DNA of 64,000 nt from RGIG8597 sp045133795 (GCA_045133795.1 JBGUUT010000108.1:1-64000), one strand, 5' to 3'. Positions 7,268-16,537 are shown, numbered from the stretch's first letter. Made by a program: numbers and translations. Notes: generated by a model from the letters alone, not told the origin.

Positions 7268-8261
7268 AGCCTATCAAAACCCCTAATGTTAATTGATTAT
7301 CCCATTGATAATCTGTTAAATTTAGAGACATTATTGGAAATACCCCGGATATACGCAAAACATGTTTTTTAGCCAAATGTATTTTCATTCCAACTTCAAA
7401 TGGTATAGATAAAAAAACTGCTCCTATATTATTATATAATATTTCAATTTTCGCACCGATATTCGGTTCAAACCACCCTTTCAGATAAAAATGAAAACCT
7501 GCAAATCCACCGCCGTAAAAAGAGTTCCACTTCCAATCTGAAAAATCAATCCATTTATCTTGTTTTCCAATCCCAAAACAACCGCCTGCATCAAGATATA
7601 TAAAATCACTGGCATAAAAACTATATCCAGTATAAACAGAAGCCAACGTTAACGTCTGAGAATTTACTTTAAAAAAACCATGACTTACAAAAATCTCATG
7701 TCTTATTTTTTCTTTATCTAATAAATTTTCGATTCGTTCTTTTTCTACATTTTCTTCTGCTTCTTTCACTTCAGCTTTTTCCGGAACTTTTTTTATTATT
7801 TGTTCTTTTTCAAATTCCAATAGTGAAATATCACTTATTATTTGTTCCGCTACTAACGCTATTGACTCATTAATCTTTAAATTAAATTCGATTGGATAAT
7901 TTTTGTTATATAACAATTGATTTTTACCAATATCATAAAGATATGTATGTAAAATTATATTTCCGTATAGATTATAAGTTTTAAATAAAAAAACATATCT
8001 TAAATCTTCTTCTATCCCTGATAAAAACGCATTCTTTTGCAAATCTTCAAATGTAGAACCTTTACAAGTCAAATTTCTTAAATCAAAAGAACCTTCATCA
8101 TTAGCACTGAATATTTCAAAAATCAAATTGCTTTTTATCAATAATGTTTCAGTTGTGTTTTGATATAAAAAAGGATTAACAATACCTATAGCTATAGGTT
8201 GTGAAAATACTACTGATAACGAAAATAAATAAATAATCAAAAAAAACTTCAGGCTTTTCAT
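7251..8261 (-). CDS. Predicted outer-membrane protein of unknown function
   Basis: A 336-residue protein with a clear signal peptide (LKFFLIIYLFSLSVVFS, then Q). The region 25-150 may form a periplasmic domain. A charged EKAEVKEAEENVEKERIENL stretch (about 160-185) links it to a barrel-like C-terminal half with many glycine and aromatic strands, ending GYGIKL. It lies 7 bases after radA and overlaps the next gene by 17 bases. Its layout parallels that neighbour, so the two may be diverged paralogues or partners. Function is unknown. Confidence 0.7.
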   Translation of the reverse strand: MKSLKFFLIIYLFSLSVVFSQPIAIGIVNPFLYQNTTETLLIKSNLIFEIFSANDEGSFDLRNLTCKGSTFEDLQKNAFLSGIEEDLRYVFLFKTYNLYGNIILHTYLYDIGKNQLLYNKNYPIEFNLKINESIALVAEQIISDISLLEFEKEQIIKKVPEKAEVKEAEENVEKERIENLLDKEKIRHEIFVSHGFFKVNSQTLTLASVYTGYSFYASDFIYLDAGGCFGIGKQDKWIDFSDWKWNSFYGGGFAGFHFYLKGWFEPNIGAKIEILYNNIGAVFLSIPFEVGMKIHLAKKHVLRISGVFPIMSLNLTDYQWDNQLTLGVLIGYGIKL

Positions 8262-8268
8262 AACTACA

Positions 8269-9603
8269 TTATCCTTGAAAATAATTTCTTAAAATTTCAA
8301 GTCCACGTAAAGTATTTTTTTCATCTTGATAATAAATATTATTAAAACCAAAACGTTCTGCTTCTTTTACTCGCTTTTCTATTTGATTTACTTTTTTTAT
8401 TCCGCCAGTTAACGATAATTCTCCGATAAATACATCTTTATTTATTATCATCTTCTGCTTTTTAGACGAAATTAATGCCGCAGCTATCGCTAAATCAATA
8501 CCAATATCTGATGTTTTTATTCCGCCGGATATATTAGTATATACATCATAATTATTAAAATTTTCCCCCAAGTGTTTATCAATTATCGCCAAAATTCTAT
8601 TAATTCTGGATATTTCTATTCCCTCTGAAAATCTTTTAGGCATAGGATAAGCTGAAGGTACAACTAAAGCCTCTACTTCTACAATTAAAGGTCGCTTTCC
8701 CTCTATTATTACACATTTACACTTTCCTACTGATGAATCTTCTATATTTTCACTTTCTATAAAATAAGATGACGGATTATCAATTACCTCAAGACCTTTT
8801 TCCTTCATCTCAAATACAAGTATCTCGTCTACATTACCAAACCTATTTTTTCTTGAGCGTAATATTCTGAATTGATTCTTATAATCACTTTCAAAATAAG
8901 TAACAACATCAACCATATGTTCCATTAGTTTAGGACCCGCTATTTCTCCTGATTTTGTTACATGACAAACAATTACTACTACAGCATTAGATGTTTTTGC
9001 ATAATCAATTAACATTTGAGTACATTTTTTTATTTGAGAAATAGTTCCTTGACCGGAATCAACTTCCGATGAAAAACAAGTTTGAATAGAATCTACAAAG
9101 ACAAACATAGGTTTTTCTTTTACACAGATTTCATTTATCTTTTCTAGTTGAGATATATTAGATACAAACAAAGATGAATCTGAAGCTCCGACACGATCAA
9201 ATCGTTTTTTTATTTGCGATACAGATTCTTCTCCCGAAAAATAATAAATCTTCTTTGATCTTTTTATAAATTTAGCTAATAAAAAAAGAAAAGTCGACTT
9301 ACCTACTCCTGGCTCGCCTGATAATAAAATAACAGAACCGGGTACAATTCCCGTTCCGAAGAAAATATTCATATTTTCATTTTCTAAAACAAAAATATCT
9401 TCTTCTAAACGTTGTATTTCTTGAATCTTTACTGGGTATTGTATTTCTTTATTAGTAACATTTTTTTCTGTCGCATTTTTATTGTCATTTATTACTTCTT
9501 CAATAAAAGAGTTCCAGCTGTTACATTCAGGACATTTTCCCATCCACGCACTTGATATATACCCGCATTCATTACATGCAAATCTTTTTTTTAACTTTGT
9601 CAT
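8269..9603 (-). CDS. radA: DNA repair protein RadA
   Basis: RadA is a RecA-like branch-migration helicase in recombinational repair. The N-terminal zinc finger is CNECGYISSAWMGKCPEC. Walker A is GEPGVGKST, and the RadA-specific KNRFG motif is present in SRKNRFGNVDE. The C-terminal third is the Lon-protease-like domain with DIGIDLAIAAALISS and FIGELSLTGGIKKV. The length of 444 is normal. The start overlaps the end of the upstream PanB-like gene by 4 bases, indicating translational coupling. Confidence 0.95.
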   Translation of the reverse strand: MTKLKKRFACNECGYISSAWMGKCPECNSWNSFIEEVINDNKNATEKNVTNKEIQYPVKIQEIQRLEEDIFVLENENMNIFFGTGIVPGSVILLSGEPGVGKSTFLFLLAKFIKRSKKIYYFSGEESVSQIKKRFDRVGASDSSLFVSNISQLEKINEICVKEKPMFVFVDSIQTCFSSEVDSGQGTISQIKKCTQMLIDYAKTSNAVVVIVCHVTKSGEIAGPKLMEHMVDVVTYFESDYKNQFRILRSRKNRFGNVDEILVFEMKEKGLEVIDNPSSYFIESENIEDSSVGKCKCVIIEGKRPLIVEVEALVVPSAYPMPKRFSEGIEISRINRILAIIDKHLGENFNNYDVYTNISGGIKTSDIGIDLAIAAALISSKKQKMIINKDVFIGELSLTGGIKKVNQIEKRVKEAERFGFNNIYYQDEKNTLRGLEILRNYFQG

Positions 9604-10256
9604 TTTTTTATTTTAAAAATCTTCTCATCTACCGTATCTAAAAAAAGCTTTTTCATATTGATTTCACTTTCTTCATTAGTCAATCCCAGCATTCGGTCTA
9701 TTCTTATATAATTACCATCACAATTTTTTCCTTTATCTGAAATAATAGGAATTTTTACTGTAGAGTGAAGCATTTGAATAAAATCATCCGGAAAGTTTTC
9801 TAAAATCAAAAGTTCTCCGCCTGAAGCTTGAAACTCAATTGCTTTTTCCTTTATAAAATCAACGGAAATACTGTTGTAATTTGAATATGCTATAAATTTT
9901 AAACCAATTTGACTTCCTTTTTTTATTAAATCAAAATCAAAATAATTTAAATCTATAGATAAATAATCTGCATTCGTAGCATTCGCAAAATTAAGCATTT
10001 TCTCTATGCTTATTTCATTTTTTGACAATAAAGATAATATAGGAACATCTACCGCTAACGGAATATTACCTTTATAAGAAGAAGTAATACTTTTTATATC
10101 ATCTTCTTTGATATTCAATACCTTATTTACACCACATAAATTCGCTGTTTCTTTTAAATCACATCGTAAAAATGAAATTTCTCGTTTCATTAAAAAACTA
10201 CTGAACAATGAATTAAAAAATGACATCGCAATTATTTTTTTATTATTTTCAAACAA
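9600..10256 (-). CDS. PanB-like TIM-barrel pseudoenzyme, function unknown
   Basis: The 218-residue protein aligns along its length with ketopantoate hydroxymethyltransferase, including the PanB encoded at 38827: KIIAMSFFNSLFSSFLM with the KITMFTCYDYSSAKLL region, IPLAVDVPILSL with the DLPFLSY strand, and LLILENFPDDF...IPIISDKGKNCDGNYI with the IVLEGVP...IPTIGIGAG...DGQVLV region. Of the residues used for metal and substrate, D33, D70 and E153 remain, but the K112, E114 and H136 equivalents are L99, I101 and Y124. It is also about 60 residues shorter. It starts at TTG after AGGAG and is coupled to radA. It is unlikely to make ketopantoate. Confidence 0.65.
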   Translation of the reverse strand: MFENNKKIIAMSFFNSLFSSFLMKREISFLRCDLKETANLCGVNKVLNIKEDDIKSITSSYKGNIPLAVDVPILSLLSKNEISIEKMLNFANATNADYLSIDLNYFDFDLIKKGSQIGLKFIAYSNYNSISVDFIKEKAIEFQASGGELLILENFPDDFIQMLHSTVKIPIISDKGKNCDGNYIRIDRMLGLTNEESEINMKKLFLDTVDEKIFKIKK

Positions 10257-10271
10257 AATTACATCTCCTAA

Positions 10272-10302
10272 TAAAAAAAGTAGGATAATAAAATCCTACT
10301 TT
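10272..10302 (-). terminator. Terminator after jag
   Basis: The arms AAAGTAGGA (10277-10285) and TCCTACTTT (10294-10302) flank an 8-nt AT loop. On the minus strand the stem runs into seven T, ending the yidC-jag transcript before the PanB-like gene. Confidence 0.8.
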
Positions 10303-10312
10303 CAAATATATT

Positions 10313-10951
10313 TTAACCTTGTATTACTTCTTCTTGGTATAAAACTTTTACTCGTTTAATAGTTCCTTCACCTTCAGAAACAGTGTCTATATTTTCCACA
10401 CTTTTTAAAGTCATATGAATTATTCTTCTTTCAAAAGGATTCATAGGATCTAATAATACTGATTTTTTTTCTTTCTTAACCTGTTTAGCTGCATCTTGAG
10501 CTATCTTCTTTAAATTACGTTCTCTTCTTTCTCTGTAACCGCAAGTATCAATAATTATCTTAGTCCATACAGAATAATCTTTATTCATTATAACATTTAC
10601 TATTGTTTGAATCGCTTCTAAAGTTTTACCTTGTTTTCCTATTAAAATAGCTGAATCATCTTTAGCATCAATATCAATTAAAACTTTTTCATCATCTTCT
10701 TCCATAAGATAAATCTTAGCTTCAATATCCATACGTTCCAATAATTCTTTTACTAACATCAAACTTCGATTAGCAAATGATAAATCATCGTCATAAGAAA
10801 TTTTAACTACAACTTCTTTTTTTCCTAAGCCTAAAAAACCGCCCTTATTTTCAATTTTAATCTCAACTTGATCTCTTTTTAATTTTAAAACATCAAGAGC
10901 TGCGGAAATCACTTCATCTTCTGATTTTCCAGTAAAATCTCTTTCTATCAT
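10313..10951 (-). CDS. jag: Jag/KhpB RNA-binding protein
   Basis: An RNA-binding protein linked to cell-envelope growth. Residues 1-55 are the Jag-N domain with the GFLGLGKKEV motif. A KH domain follows, with the GxxG-like IGKQGKTLEAIQ at about 105-116, and the C-terminal R3H domain has RRIIHMTLKS. The length of 212 is typical. It lies 38 bases after yidC, the common yidC-jag arrangement, and is followed by a strong terminator. In other bacteria KhpB pairs with KhpA; no khpA is seen here. Confidence 0.92.
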   Translation of the reverse strand: MIERDFTGKSEDEVISAALDVLKLKRDQVEIKIENKGGFLGLGKKEVVVKISYDDDLSFANRSLMLVKELLERMDIEAKIYLMEEDDEKVLIDIDAKDDSAILIGKQGKTLEAIQTIVNVIMNKDYSVWTKIIIDTCGYRERRERNLKKIAQDAAKQVKKEKKSVLLDPMNPFERRIIHMTLKSVENIDTVSEGEGTIKRVKVLYQEEVIQG

Positions 10952-10989
10952 ATAAGAAACTCCTTTAATTTAGAGAATTTTTTTCTTAT

Positions 10990-12720
10990 TTATTTTTTTC
11001 TTTTACCTTTAGGTGCATCAACAACAGTAGCATTTGCTAATGTTTTATTCATAAATAATTGCTGAACTATTCCTAACAAGTTCATTACCGTCCAATATAA
11101 AACCAAACCGGAAGATACATTGTAAAAGAAAAAGAAAAACATTAACGGCATTAACCAAATCATCATTTTTGCTTGAGGATTATTATCCATTCCCGGAGTA
11201 AGCAAACTCTGGAATACTTGTGATATAACCATGATAATCGGTAATATATTTAAAGAACTTATATTTAACAACGGTATTGTGAAACTAAAAGCTATTAAAG
11301 CATCCGGCATAGCCAAATCCTTTATCCATAAAAAACTTGCACCTTTCAATTCAAACATTCTATCCAATAATTGATACATAGCAAATAAAAACGGCATTTG
11401 TAGTAACATTGGTAAACAACCGGACATAGGACTTACGCCGGCTTTTCTGTATAATTCCATTGTTTTTTGACTTAACATTTCCGGTTTATCTTTATATTTA
11501 GTCTGTAATTCTTTTAATTTAGGTTGTAACGTTTGCATCTTTTGAGAGTTTTTCATACTGTTCATCATTAAAGGTGCTAACAAAACTTTTAGAATTACAG
11601 TTAAAATAATTATCGCTACTCCGTAATTTTTTACAGCAGCATACAATACTTTCAAAAACCAGCCTAATAAATTACCAAGTCCGAAAACAATAGAAGGATC
11701 CATCTTTGATAATTCTGTTTTAGCCAAATAAACATCTTCATTTCTGAAATCATCATACTTTTTTAAAATCTTACTGGATTTTGGTCCACAATAAACATTA
11801 AAACTTGTTTCTATTACTGATTTATTTGAAATTAATGACAAACCACAATAATATAATTTTTCATCTGATTTACTGTAGTCAAAGAAATAATCATATTCAT
11901 TTCCGTCAGGAATTATAACAGATGTAAAATAATGACTGTCTGAAGCAATCCAAGAATCTTTCAATGATTTTCTTATGCTTGCAAAACCATTATTCCCCTT
12001 AAATAATTTATGTTTAGAATTAACATTTACTATTTTACTGTTAGACAAATATCTGAATTGATCATATCTGTCATCTTTTTTCTCTGAAACACCTAAACTA
12101 GGTCCCCATGCCAATGAAAAAACATTTGAAGAAGAATCAAATCTCATACTCTTATTTTTATCATTAGACAATTTTATATCAACATGAAATAGATTTTCAT
12201 TTTCATAGAATGTATATATTTTCTCTAGTTTATAATTAACTAATTCTTCTGTATCATCTGAAGAAAAATCACAAGAAAAACAATATTTATTCTCATTCTT
12301 AGTGAAAGTATAAATAGAATCACCTAACAATGAATTTAAATCTACTCCGTTTTCCCAAGAGCCTAATTTTAATTTCATTGCATTGTTTATATTACTTCCG
12401 TTTACCAAATCAAATGCTTTCTGATTCGGCGTTTTTACTATAAGCTCTGCTATTTCTGCTTTAGCTGAATTAAATACAACTTTTAAAACATCATTTTCAT
12501 AAATAATATCTTCTGCATTTGGAACAATTTCATTATTCAATGAAAACTTTTTTTCTTCTTTTACTTTTTTTATTTCTTCATTCTGATTGATTATTGATTC
12601 TTCATTGTTTGTTTGCACACTATTATTAGTAGTAGGATTAAAAAATTGGTACAAAGTTATACCAAAACAAACCATAGTTAAAACTACCATAATAAAAAAC
12701 GTCTTATTTGCACTATCCAT
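10990..12720 (-). CDS. yidC: Membrane protein insertase YidC
   Basis: YidC inserts and folds inner-membrane proteins, alone or with Sec. The 576-residue protein has an N-terminal signal-anchor (FFIMVVLTMVCFGITLYQFF), a large periplasmic domain (about 60-330), and a C-terminal five-helix core starting near 350 with YGVAIIILTVILKVLLAPLM, a cytoplasmic coiled segment, and MSGCLPMLLQMPFLFAMYQLL. The periplasmic domain shows the long, Gram-negative-type form. It ends in a basic tail (KGKRKK). It sits in the conserved rpmH-rnpA-yidD-yidC-jag block. Confidence 0.95.
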   Translation of the reverse strand: MDSANKTFFIMVVLTMVCFGITLYQFFNPTTNNSVQTNNEESIINQNEEIKKVKEEKKFSLNNEIVPNAEDIIYENDVLKVVFNSAKAEIAELIVKTPNQKAFDLVNGSNINNAMKLKLGSWENGVDLNSLLGDSIYTFTKNENKYCFSCDFSSDDTEELVNYKLEKIYTFYENENLFHVDIKLSNDKNKSMRFDSSSNVFSLAWGPSLGVSEKKDDRYDQFRYLSNSKIVNVNSKHKLFKGNNGFASIRKSLKDSWIASDSHYFTSVIIPDGNEYDYFFDYSKSDEKLYYCGLSLISNKSVIETSFNVYCGPKSSKILKKYDDFRNEDVYLAKTELSKMDPSIVFGLGNLLGWFLKVLYAAVKNYGVAIIILTVILKVLLAPLMMNSMKNSQKMQTLQPKLKELQTKYKDKPEMLSQKTMELYRKAGVSPMSGCLPMLLQMPFLFAMYQLLDRMFELKGASFLWIKDLAMPDALIAFSFTIPLLNISSLNILPIIMVISQVFQSLLTPGMDNNPQAKMMIWLMPLMFFFFFYNVSSGLVLYWTVMNLLGIVQQLFMNKTLANATVVDAPKGKRKK

Positions 12721-12735
12721 ATATACATCCTCTCT

Positions 12736-12924
12736 TTACGGTAACGGGTCAAATCCACCTTTAGAAAAGGGGTTACAGCGTAAGATACGCCATATAGTTA
12801 AAATTGAAGCTTTTAAAAAACCATATTTTAAAAAAGCTTGTTTTGCATATTCTGAACAAGACGGGTAAAATCGACATGAAGAAGGGAAAAATGGGGATAT
12901 GTAATGTTGATAAAGGAATATCAT
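12736..12924 (-). CDS. yidD: YidD membrane protein insertion efficiency factor
   Basis: The sequence [20 protein letters not shown]...[18 protein letters not shown] is diagnostic for YidD, which aids YidC-dependent insertion. The ATG start given here (12922-12924) lacks an RBS and would trim the usual basic-hydrophobic N-terminus. In frame upstream are codons for [14 protein letters not shown] at 12952-12957 is spaced 6 bases from an ATA codon at 12943-12945 that overlaps the rnpA stop. The true start may therefore be AUA, giving about 69 residues. It lies between rnpA and yidC. Confidence 0.88.
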   Translation of the reverse strand: MIFLYQHYISPFFPSSCRFYPSCSEYAKQAFLKYGFLKASILTIWRILRCNPFSKGGFDPLP

Positions 12925-12944
12925 AAAAAGAATTACTTTTTTTA

Positions 12945-13289
12945 TTATATCCCCCTCTGTAAGCTTTTTATAAAATCCTCAAAATCTAAAGCTTTTTTAT
13001 CATTAGGAGAAGAACTCTTTTTTATAATACATACAAAATCATAAGAAAGAGACTCTTTGTCTTTTATTTTTCTAAAAAACTCTCTCACAAGTCTCTTTTC
13101 ATGATTTCTTACAACAGCACATCCTATATTCTTTTTTGCAACAATCCCTATTCGCAAAAAACCTAAAGAATTTTGCTTATAAACAAAATTATAACTAGAA
13201 GTTCTTCTAAAAAGAGAAAACTTACTTTGAAAAATGGAATCGAAATCTTTCTTCTTTTTTAATTTTTCACAGCGTCTAAAATTTTCCAA
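12945..13289 (-). CDS. rnpA: Ribonuclease P protein component
   Basis: The protein subunit of RNase P, which removes 5' leaders from pre-tRNAs. The RNR motif is [10 protein letters not shown] (61-70), preceded by [15 protein letters not shown], the usual beta-strand pattern. The length of 114 is typical and the N-terminus is very basic. It lies 9 bases downstream of rpmH, with which it is normally co-transcribed. No rnpB RNA gene was found in the window. Confidence 0.93.
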   Translation of the reverse strand: MENFRRCEKLKKKKDFDSIFQSKFSLFRRTSSYNFVYKQNSLGFLRIGIVAKKNIGCAVVRNHEKRLVREFFRKIKDKESLSYDFVCIIKKSSSPNDKKALDFEDFIKSLQRGI

Positions 13290-13298
13290 AATATAAAA

Positions 13299-13436
13299 TT
13301 AAACTCTTGTTAATTGTTTTCTACCTTTTGCTCTTCTTCTCTTTAATACTAAACGACCTTTTTTTGTAGCCATTCTAGCTCTAAATCCGTGAGTTCTTAC
13401 TCTTTTAATTTTAGATGGTTGATAAGTCATTTTCAT
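13299..13436 (-). CDS. rpmH: Large-subunit ribosomal protein bL34
   Basis: A 45-residue, highly basic protein: [20 protein letters not shown] is the bL34 signature, followed by [20 protein letters not shown]. The first of two nearby ATG codons is chosen because it gives the family's N-terminus. GGGAGA lies about 9 bases upstream. This RBS is partly within the 3' arm of a leader hairpin (13448-13479). The gene heads the rpmH-rnpA-yidD-yidC-jag block. Confidence 0.95.
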   Translation of the reverse strand: MKMTYQPSKIKRVRTHGFRARMATKKGRLVLKRRRAKGRKQLTRV

Positions 13437-13447
13437 ATATAAAAATC

Positions 13448-13479
13448 TCCCGCAATATTATTTCAAAATTTCAGCGGGA
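13448..13479 (-). promoter_or_regulatory. Leader hairpin covering the rpmH RBS
   Basis: TCCCGC (13448-13453) pairs with GCGGGA (13474-13479) across an AT-rich 20-nt loop. On the minus strand the 3' arm contains most of the rpmH Shine-Dalgarno, so folding would hide it. No T-run follows, so it is not a terminator. A regulatory role is inferred. Confidence 0.4.
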
Positions 13480-13504
13480 ACATAGCATTTTCTATGAAAA
13501 AATG

Positions 13505-13849
13505 TCAAGTTATACTTTTATTTTCTTTTTTCTTAGCTGAAAAATAAATATCTTGTATTTTTAATTCTGGAACTTTTAATTCAATTTTCTTTAATAAATT
13601 ATTTTTATAAAACGTCAAACTTTGAATTAATCCGGGATGTTTGCAATATACGCAAAGTGTATTTTTATAGATATATTCGGGATATGTTAAATTATACAAC
13701 TTTTCACCTATTATTTCCGACCAAATATTTCTTAGCGTTTCTATCTTAAACATCCAATAAACTGAATTATTAGTAACGCTTAATAATTTTGACATTTCAT
13801 CTTTTACTGACGAAATATTATAAAAATTCTTATTGAAGTATCGTGCCAT
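13505..13849 (-). CDS. DUF721/DciA-like protein
   Basis: A 114-residue protein of the DUF721 family, which includes DciA, the likely ancestral bacterial replicative-helicase loader. Visible are the WxxIIGEKLYNLTYPEYIYKNTLCVYCKHPGLIQSLTF core (split here for length: starts at about residue 43) and a short basic tail. It overlaps recF by 20 bases. The recF-DUF721 pairing next to dnaA/dnaN supports a replication role. No dnaC or dnaI homologue is in the window. Family assignment is from the core pattern only. Confidence 0.75.
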   Translation of the reverse strand: MARYFNKNFYNISSVKDEMSKLLSVTNNSVYWMFKIETLRNIWSEIIGEKLYNLTYPEYIYKNTLCVYCKHPGLIQSLTFYKNNLLKKIELKVPELKIQDIYFSAKKKENKSIT

Positions 13850-14915
13850 TTTGAACCTTTATAATTTGAACTGCATTTTGATTAACAAAAAAGTTCTTAT
13901 ATTTTTCATTTGTTAAAGTAATAAAGAGTTGATGTTTATTACAAATTACATCTAAAAATTGTTTTTGCTTCTCTGTATCAAGTTCTAATATAACATCATC
14001 TAGCAATAATATAGGAGATGTTTTAAACTTTTCTTCATAACAAATAGCTTGTACTAATTTCAAGACTAAGGCACCTAATCTTATTTGTCCCAATGAAGCA
14101 TATTTGGAAAAAACGGTATTATTTAAAATAAAATTATAATTATCTTTATGCGGACCTAAAAAACAAAATCCTTTTTCAAAATCAATTTTATCTTGATAGG
14201 ATATATAGTCTAATAAATCCAGAGAAGAGTTAAAATTTTTATCATAAGACGGATTATATTTTATTACAGCTTCTTCTTTGAAATTACCTATAATTTTAAA
14301 ATATTTAGAAAAAATACTACTTACATATTGAACAAGAGATTTTCTTTTATTCATCAACAAAAAAGATGTCTCTGCTATCTGTTGATTAAAAAAACATAAA
14401 ATATCACTACGTCTGCTTTTTATTGCTGCATTTTTTTGTTTTAATAAAAGGCTGTAATTTCTTAGTGCTACAAGGTAATCATAATCAAGTATAGATAAAA
14501 AAATATCAAAAAAAACTCTCCTTTCTGCAGGCGTACCAGAAATAATTGAAATATCATTACTTCCAAAAAAAACAGTTTGTAATTTTCCTAAAATCTCGGA
14601 ATGTTTAACTATTCTTTTTTCATCCAATAATATTTCTTTTTTTCCTGAGTACTTAACACTGACTTTACCGTGAATTCCTTTATTTTCATATCCGCAAGAA
14701 AGATGAAAGCAATTTTGTCCGTGTAAAATTAAATCCTTATCTGTTGCATTTCGAAATGCTCTAAGATGTGATAGATAATAGAGCATTTCTAAAAGATTGG
14801 ACTTTCCCATTCCGTTTTGAGCAACAATTAAATTTATATTCTTCGTCGAATCAAACGACAAATCAAGGTTTTTATAATTTCGAAAATTTAAAGCTTTTAG
14901 ATTATTTAATATCAA
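13830..14915 (-). CDS. recF: DNA replication and repair protein RecF
   Basis: RecF is an SMC-like ATPase that guides RecR and RecA to gapped DNA. Walker A is AQNGMGKSN (about 33-41), the ABC-type signature is in SLGQIRLGALVL, and Walker B is ILLLDDVILELD. The length of 361 is normal. There is no gap between dnaN's stop and this start, and the end overlaps the DUF721 gene, so the three are one operon. RecR is encoded about 10 kb to the left. Confidence 0.95.
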   Translation of the reverse strand: MILNNLKALNFRNYKNLDLSFDSTKNINLIVAQNGMGKSNLLEMLYYLSHLRAFRNATDKDLILHGQNCFHLSCGYENKGIHGKVSVKYSGKKEILLDEKRIVKHSEILGKLQTVFFGSNDISIISGTPAERRVFFDIFLSILDYDYLVALRNYSLLLKQKNAAIKSRRSDILCFFNQQIAETSFLLMNKRKSLVQYVSSIFSKYFKIIGNFKEEAVIKYNPSYDKNFNSSLDLLDYISYQDKIDFEKGFCFLGPHKDNYNFILNNTVFSKYASLGQIRLGALVLKLVQAICYEEKFKTSPILLLDDVILELDTEKQKQFLDVICNKHQLFITLTNEKYKNFFVNQNAVQIIKVQNGTILQ

Positions 14916-16028
14916 TTAAACACTCATTGGCATCATAATATAAATATAATCAGGATTGTCTTCTTCCAATATGACAATTGTACTGGAAGCATTATTAAAC
15001 TTAAATATAAGATTATCATTTTTTATAACGCTTATGACATCTGTTATATAAGAGAAGTTAAATGCGATTTTGATATCATCACTGTCATACTCAATATCGA
15101 TTGTTTCTTCTCCGTCTCCGTAAGTCATATTTTCACTATAGATTTTCATCGTATTGCCAGACAGTGATATTATAACTTTGTGAGTATCTTTTTCTCCCAT
15201 TACACTTACACGATCTATAGCATCTTTAAAATCTTTTCTGTTAACTTTGAAGCTTTTTGCTGAATTAGCAGGAATTACAGATTGATAACTAGGAAAACCT
15301 GAATCTAAAAGATTTGAAATAAAGAAACAGTTATCAATATTAATAAATACTTCTTTTTCATTAAGACCTACTTTTAGTTCTGTTTTATCATCTCCGGAAC
15401 ACAATTTTAAAGCTTCTTGTAATATTTTAGGAGGTACGACTACTTTAGAAAAAGTTTCTTTTATTTCCACGTCTTTTTCTATTTTAGCAAGTCTTTTTCC
15501 ATCAGTTGTAACCATTCTTAGTTTATTATCTTCATATTCAAACAAAGTACCTATTGCAAATTTTCTATTGTCATTTTGTGATACCGCAAACTTTGTTTTG
15601 TTTATCATATCAGCAAAAATGTCTTTAGGTACGTTAAAATAATTGATATTTGAAGTATCTAAGATTTCAGGAAATTTATCTGGCGAAATACCTTTGAGAT
15701 TGTATTTTAAAGTGTTTTTTCCTTTTGCTTTTATTTGAATATTTAAATCACTATCGCTTTGTATTTCTATTTCATCTGAAGGTAATTTTCTTGCTATAGA
15801 ATAAAGCTTGTTTGAGTTTACACAGATTTCTCCTTCTTCTTCTACATCAGCTCCTATTTCTCCATAGAAACTTATTAATGTATCGCAAGCTTTTATTGTT
15901 AATTGATTGTTTTGTGCTTTTATATGAATGTTTGATAATATAGTTATACTGTTTTTTGAAGATATAACACTTTCACAAATACCAAGAATTTTGTTTAGAC
16001 TTTCAATTGAACAGAAAAATTTCATCAT
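14916..16028 (-). CDS. dnaN: DNA polymerase III beta sliding clamp
   Basis: The processivity clamp of the replicase. The 370-residue protein shows the three-domain repeat, with MKFFCSIESLNKILGICESVISSKN-type N-terminus (from residue 2) and the C-terminal YIYIMMPMSV, which matches the family's terminal strand and closes the peptide-binding pocket. It is followed directly by recF. Unusually it is separated from dnaA by about 2.3 kb that contains two unknown genes and repeats. Confidence 0.95.
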   Translation of the reverse strand: MMKFFCSIESLNKILGICESVISSKNSITILSNIHIKAQNNQLTIKACDTLISFYGEIGADVEEEGEICVNSNKLYSIARKLPSDEIEIQSDSDLNIQIKAKGKNTLKYNLKGISPDKFPEILDTSNINYFNVPKDIFADMINKTKFAVSQNDNRKFAIGTLFEYEDNKLRMVTTDGKRLAKIEKDVEIKETFSKVVVPPKILQEALKLCSGDDKTELKVGLNEKEVFINIDNCFFISNLLDSGFPSYQSVIPANSAKSFKVNRKDFKDAIDRVSVMGEKDTHKVIISLSGNTMKIYSENMTYGDGEETIDIEYDSDDIKIAFNFSYITDVISVIKNDNLIFKFNNASSTIVILEEDNPDYIYIMMPMSV

Positions 16029-16208
16029 AACTCCTTTAGTTATTAACTTTCTCTATTATTTCTAAATTTATTAAATTTTAGTAGTAGAAGTAATAGGGGG
16101 TGTTTATATGTTTATAACACAGTTAAATTGTTTTATATAGCGATTTTACAGTTATGAAAACTTGTTCATAAGGTTTTCTGGTTATTAACGTTATAAACAT
16201 AAAAATAC

Positions 16209-16301
16209 TTTTTAACATTTTATTCTATCTTATTAAACAACTTATCACTAATATTTTTGTCTCAATATCTTCTTTTATTCTGTTTTCAATATTAATAACT
16301 T
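16209..16301. repeat. Direct repeat copy 1 with dnaA-tail remnant
   Basis: The first part (16209-16248) repeats at 16703-16741 with only about two differences. The second part (16269-16301) is 33 bases identical to the end of dnaA at 18386-18418. On the minus strand it would encode VINIENRIKED, against VINIENRIKEGG-stop in intact dnaA. It is therefore a displaced copy of the dnaA terminus. Confidence 0.85.
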
Positions 16302-16537
16302 TATTTATCTTCCTTATAAAGCATTAATAATGATAATTGTTTCTTCTTTTATAATACGGTTTATGTGTAATTGATTGTTGTAGTTATTTTCAAATATCAT
16401 TATATATCTTTTGTATATTTTTTGCTTATAAGGTTAATAAAAGACTATGTAAATAAAGAAAAACGGCATTTCTTATATAAAAGAGATGTCGTTTTATCAA
16501 AATAATATATAGAGGTGAAAAATAAGTGATAGTGCGG

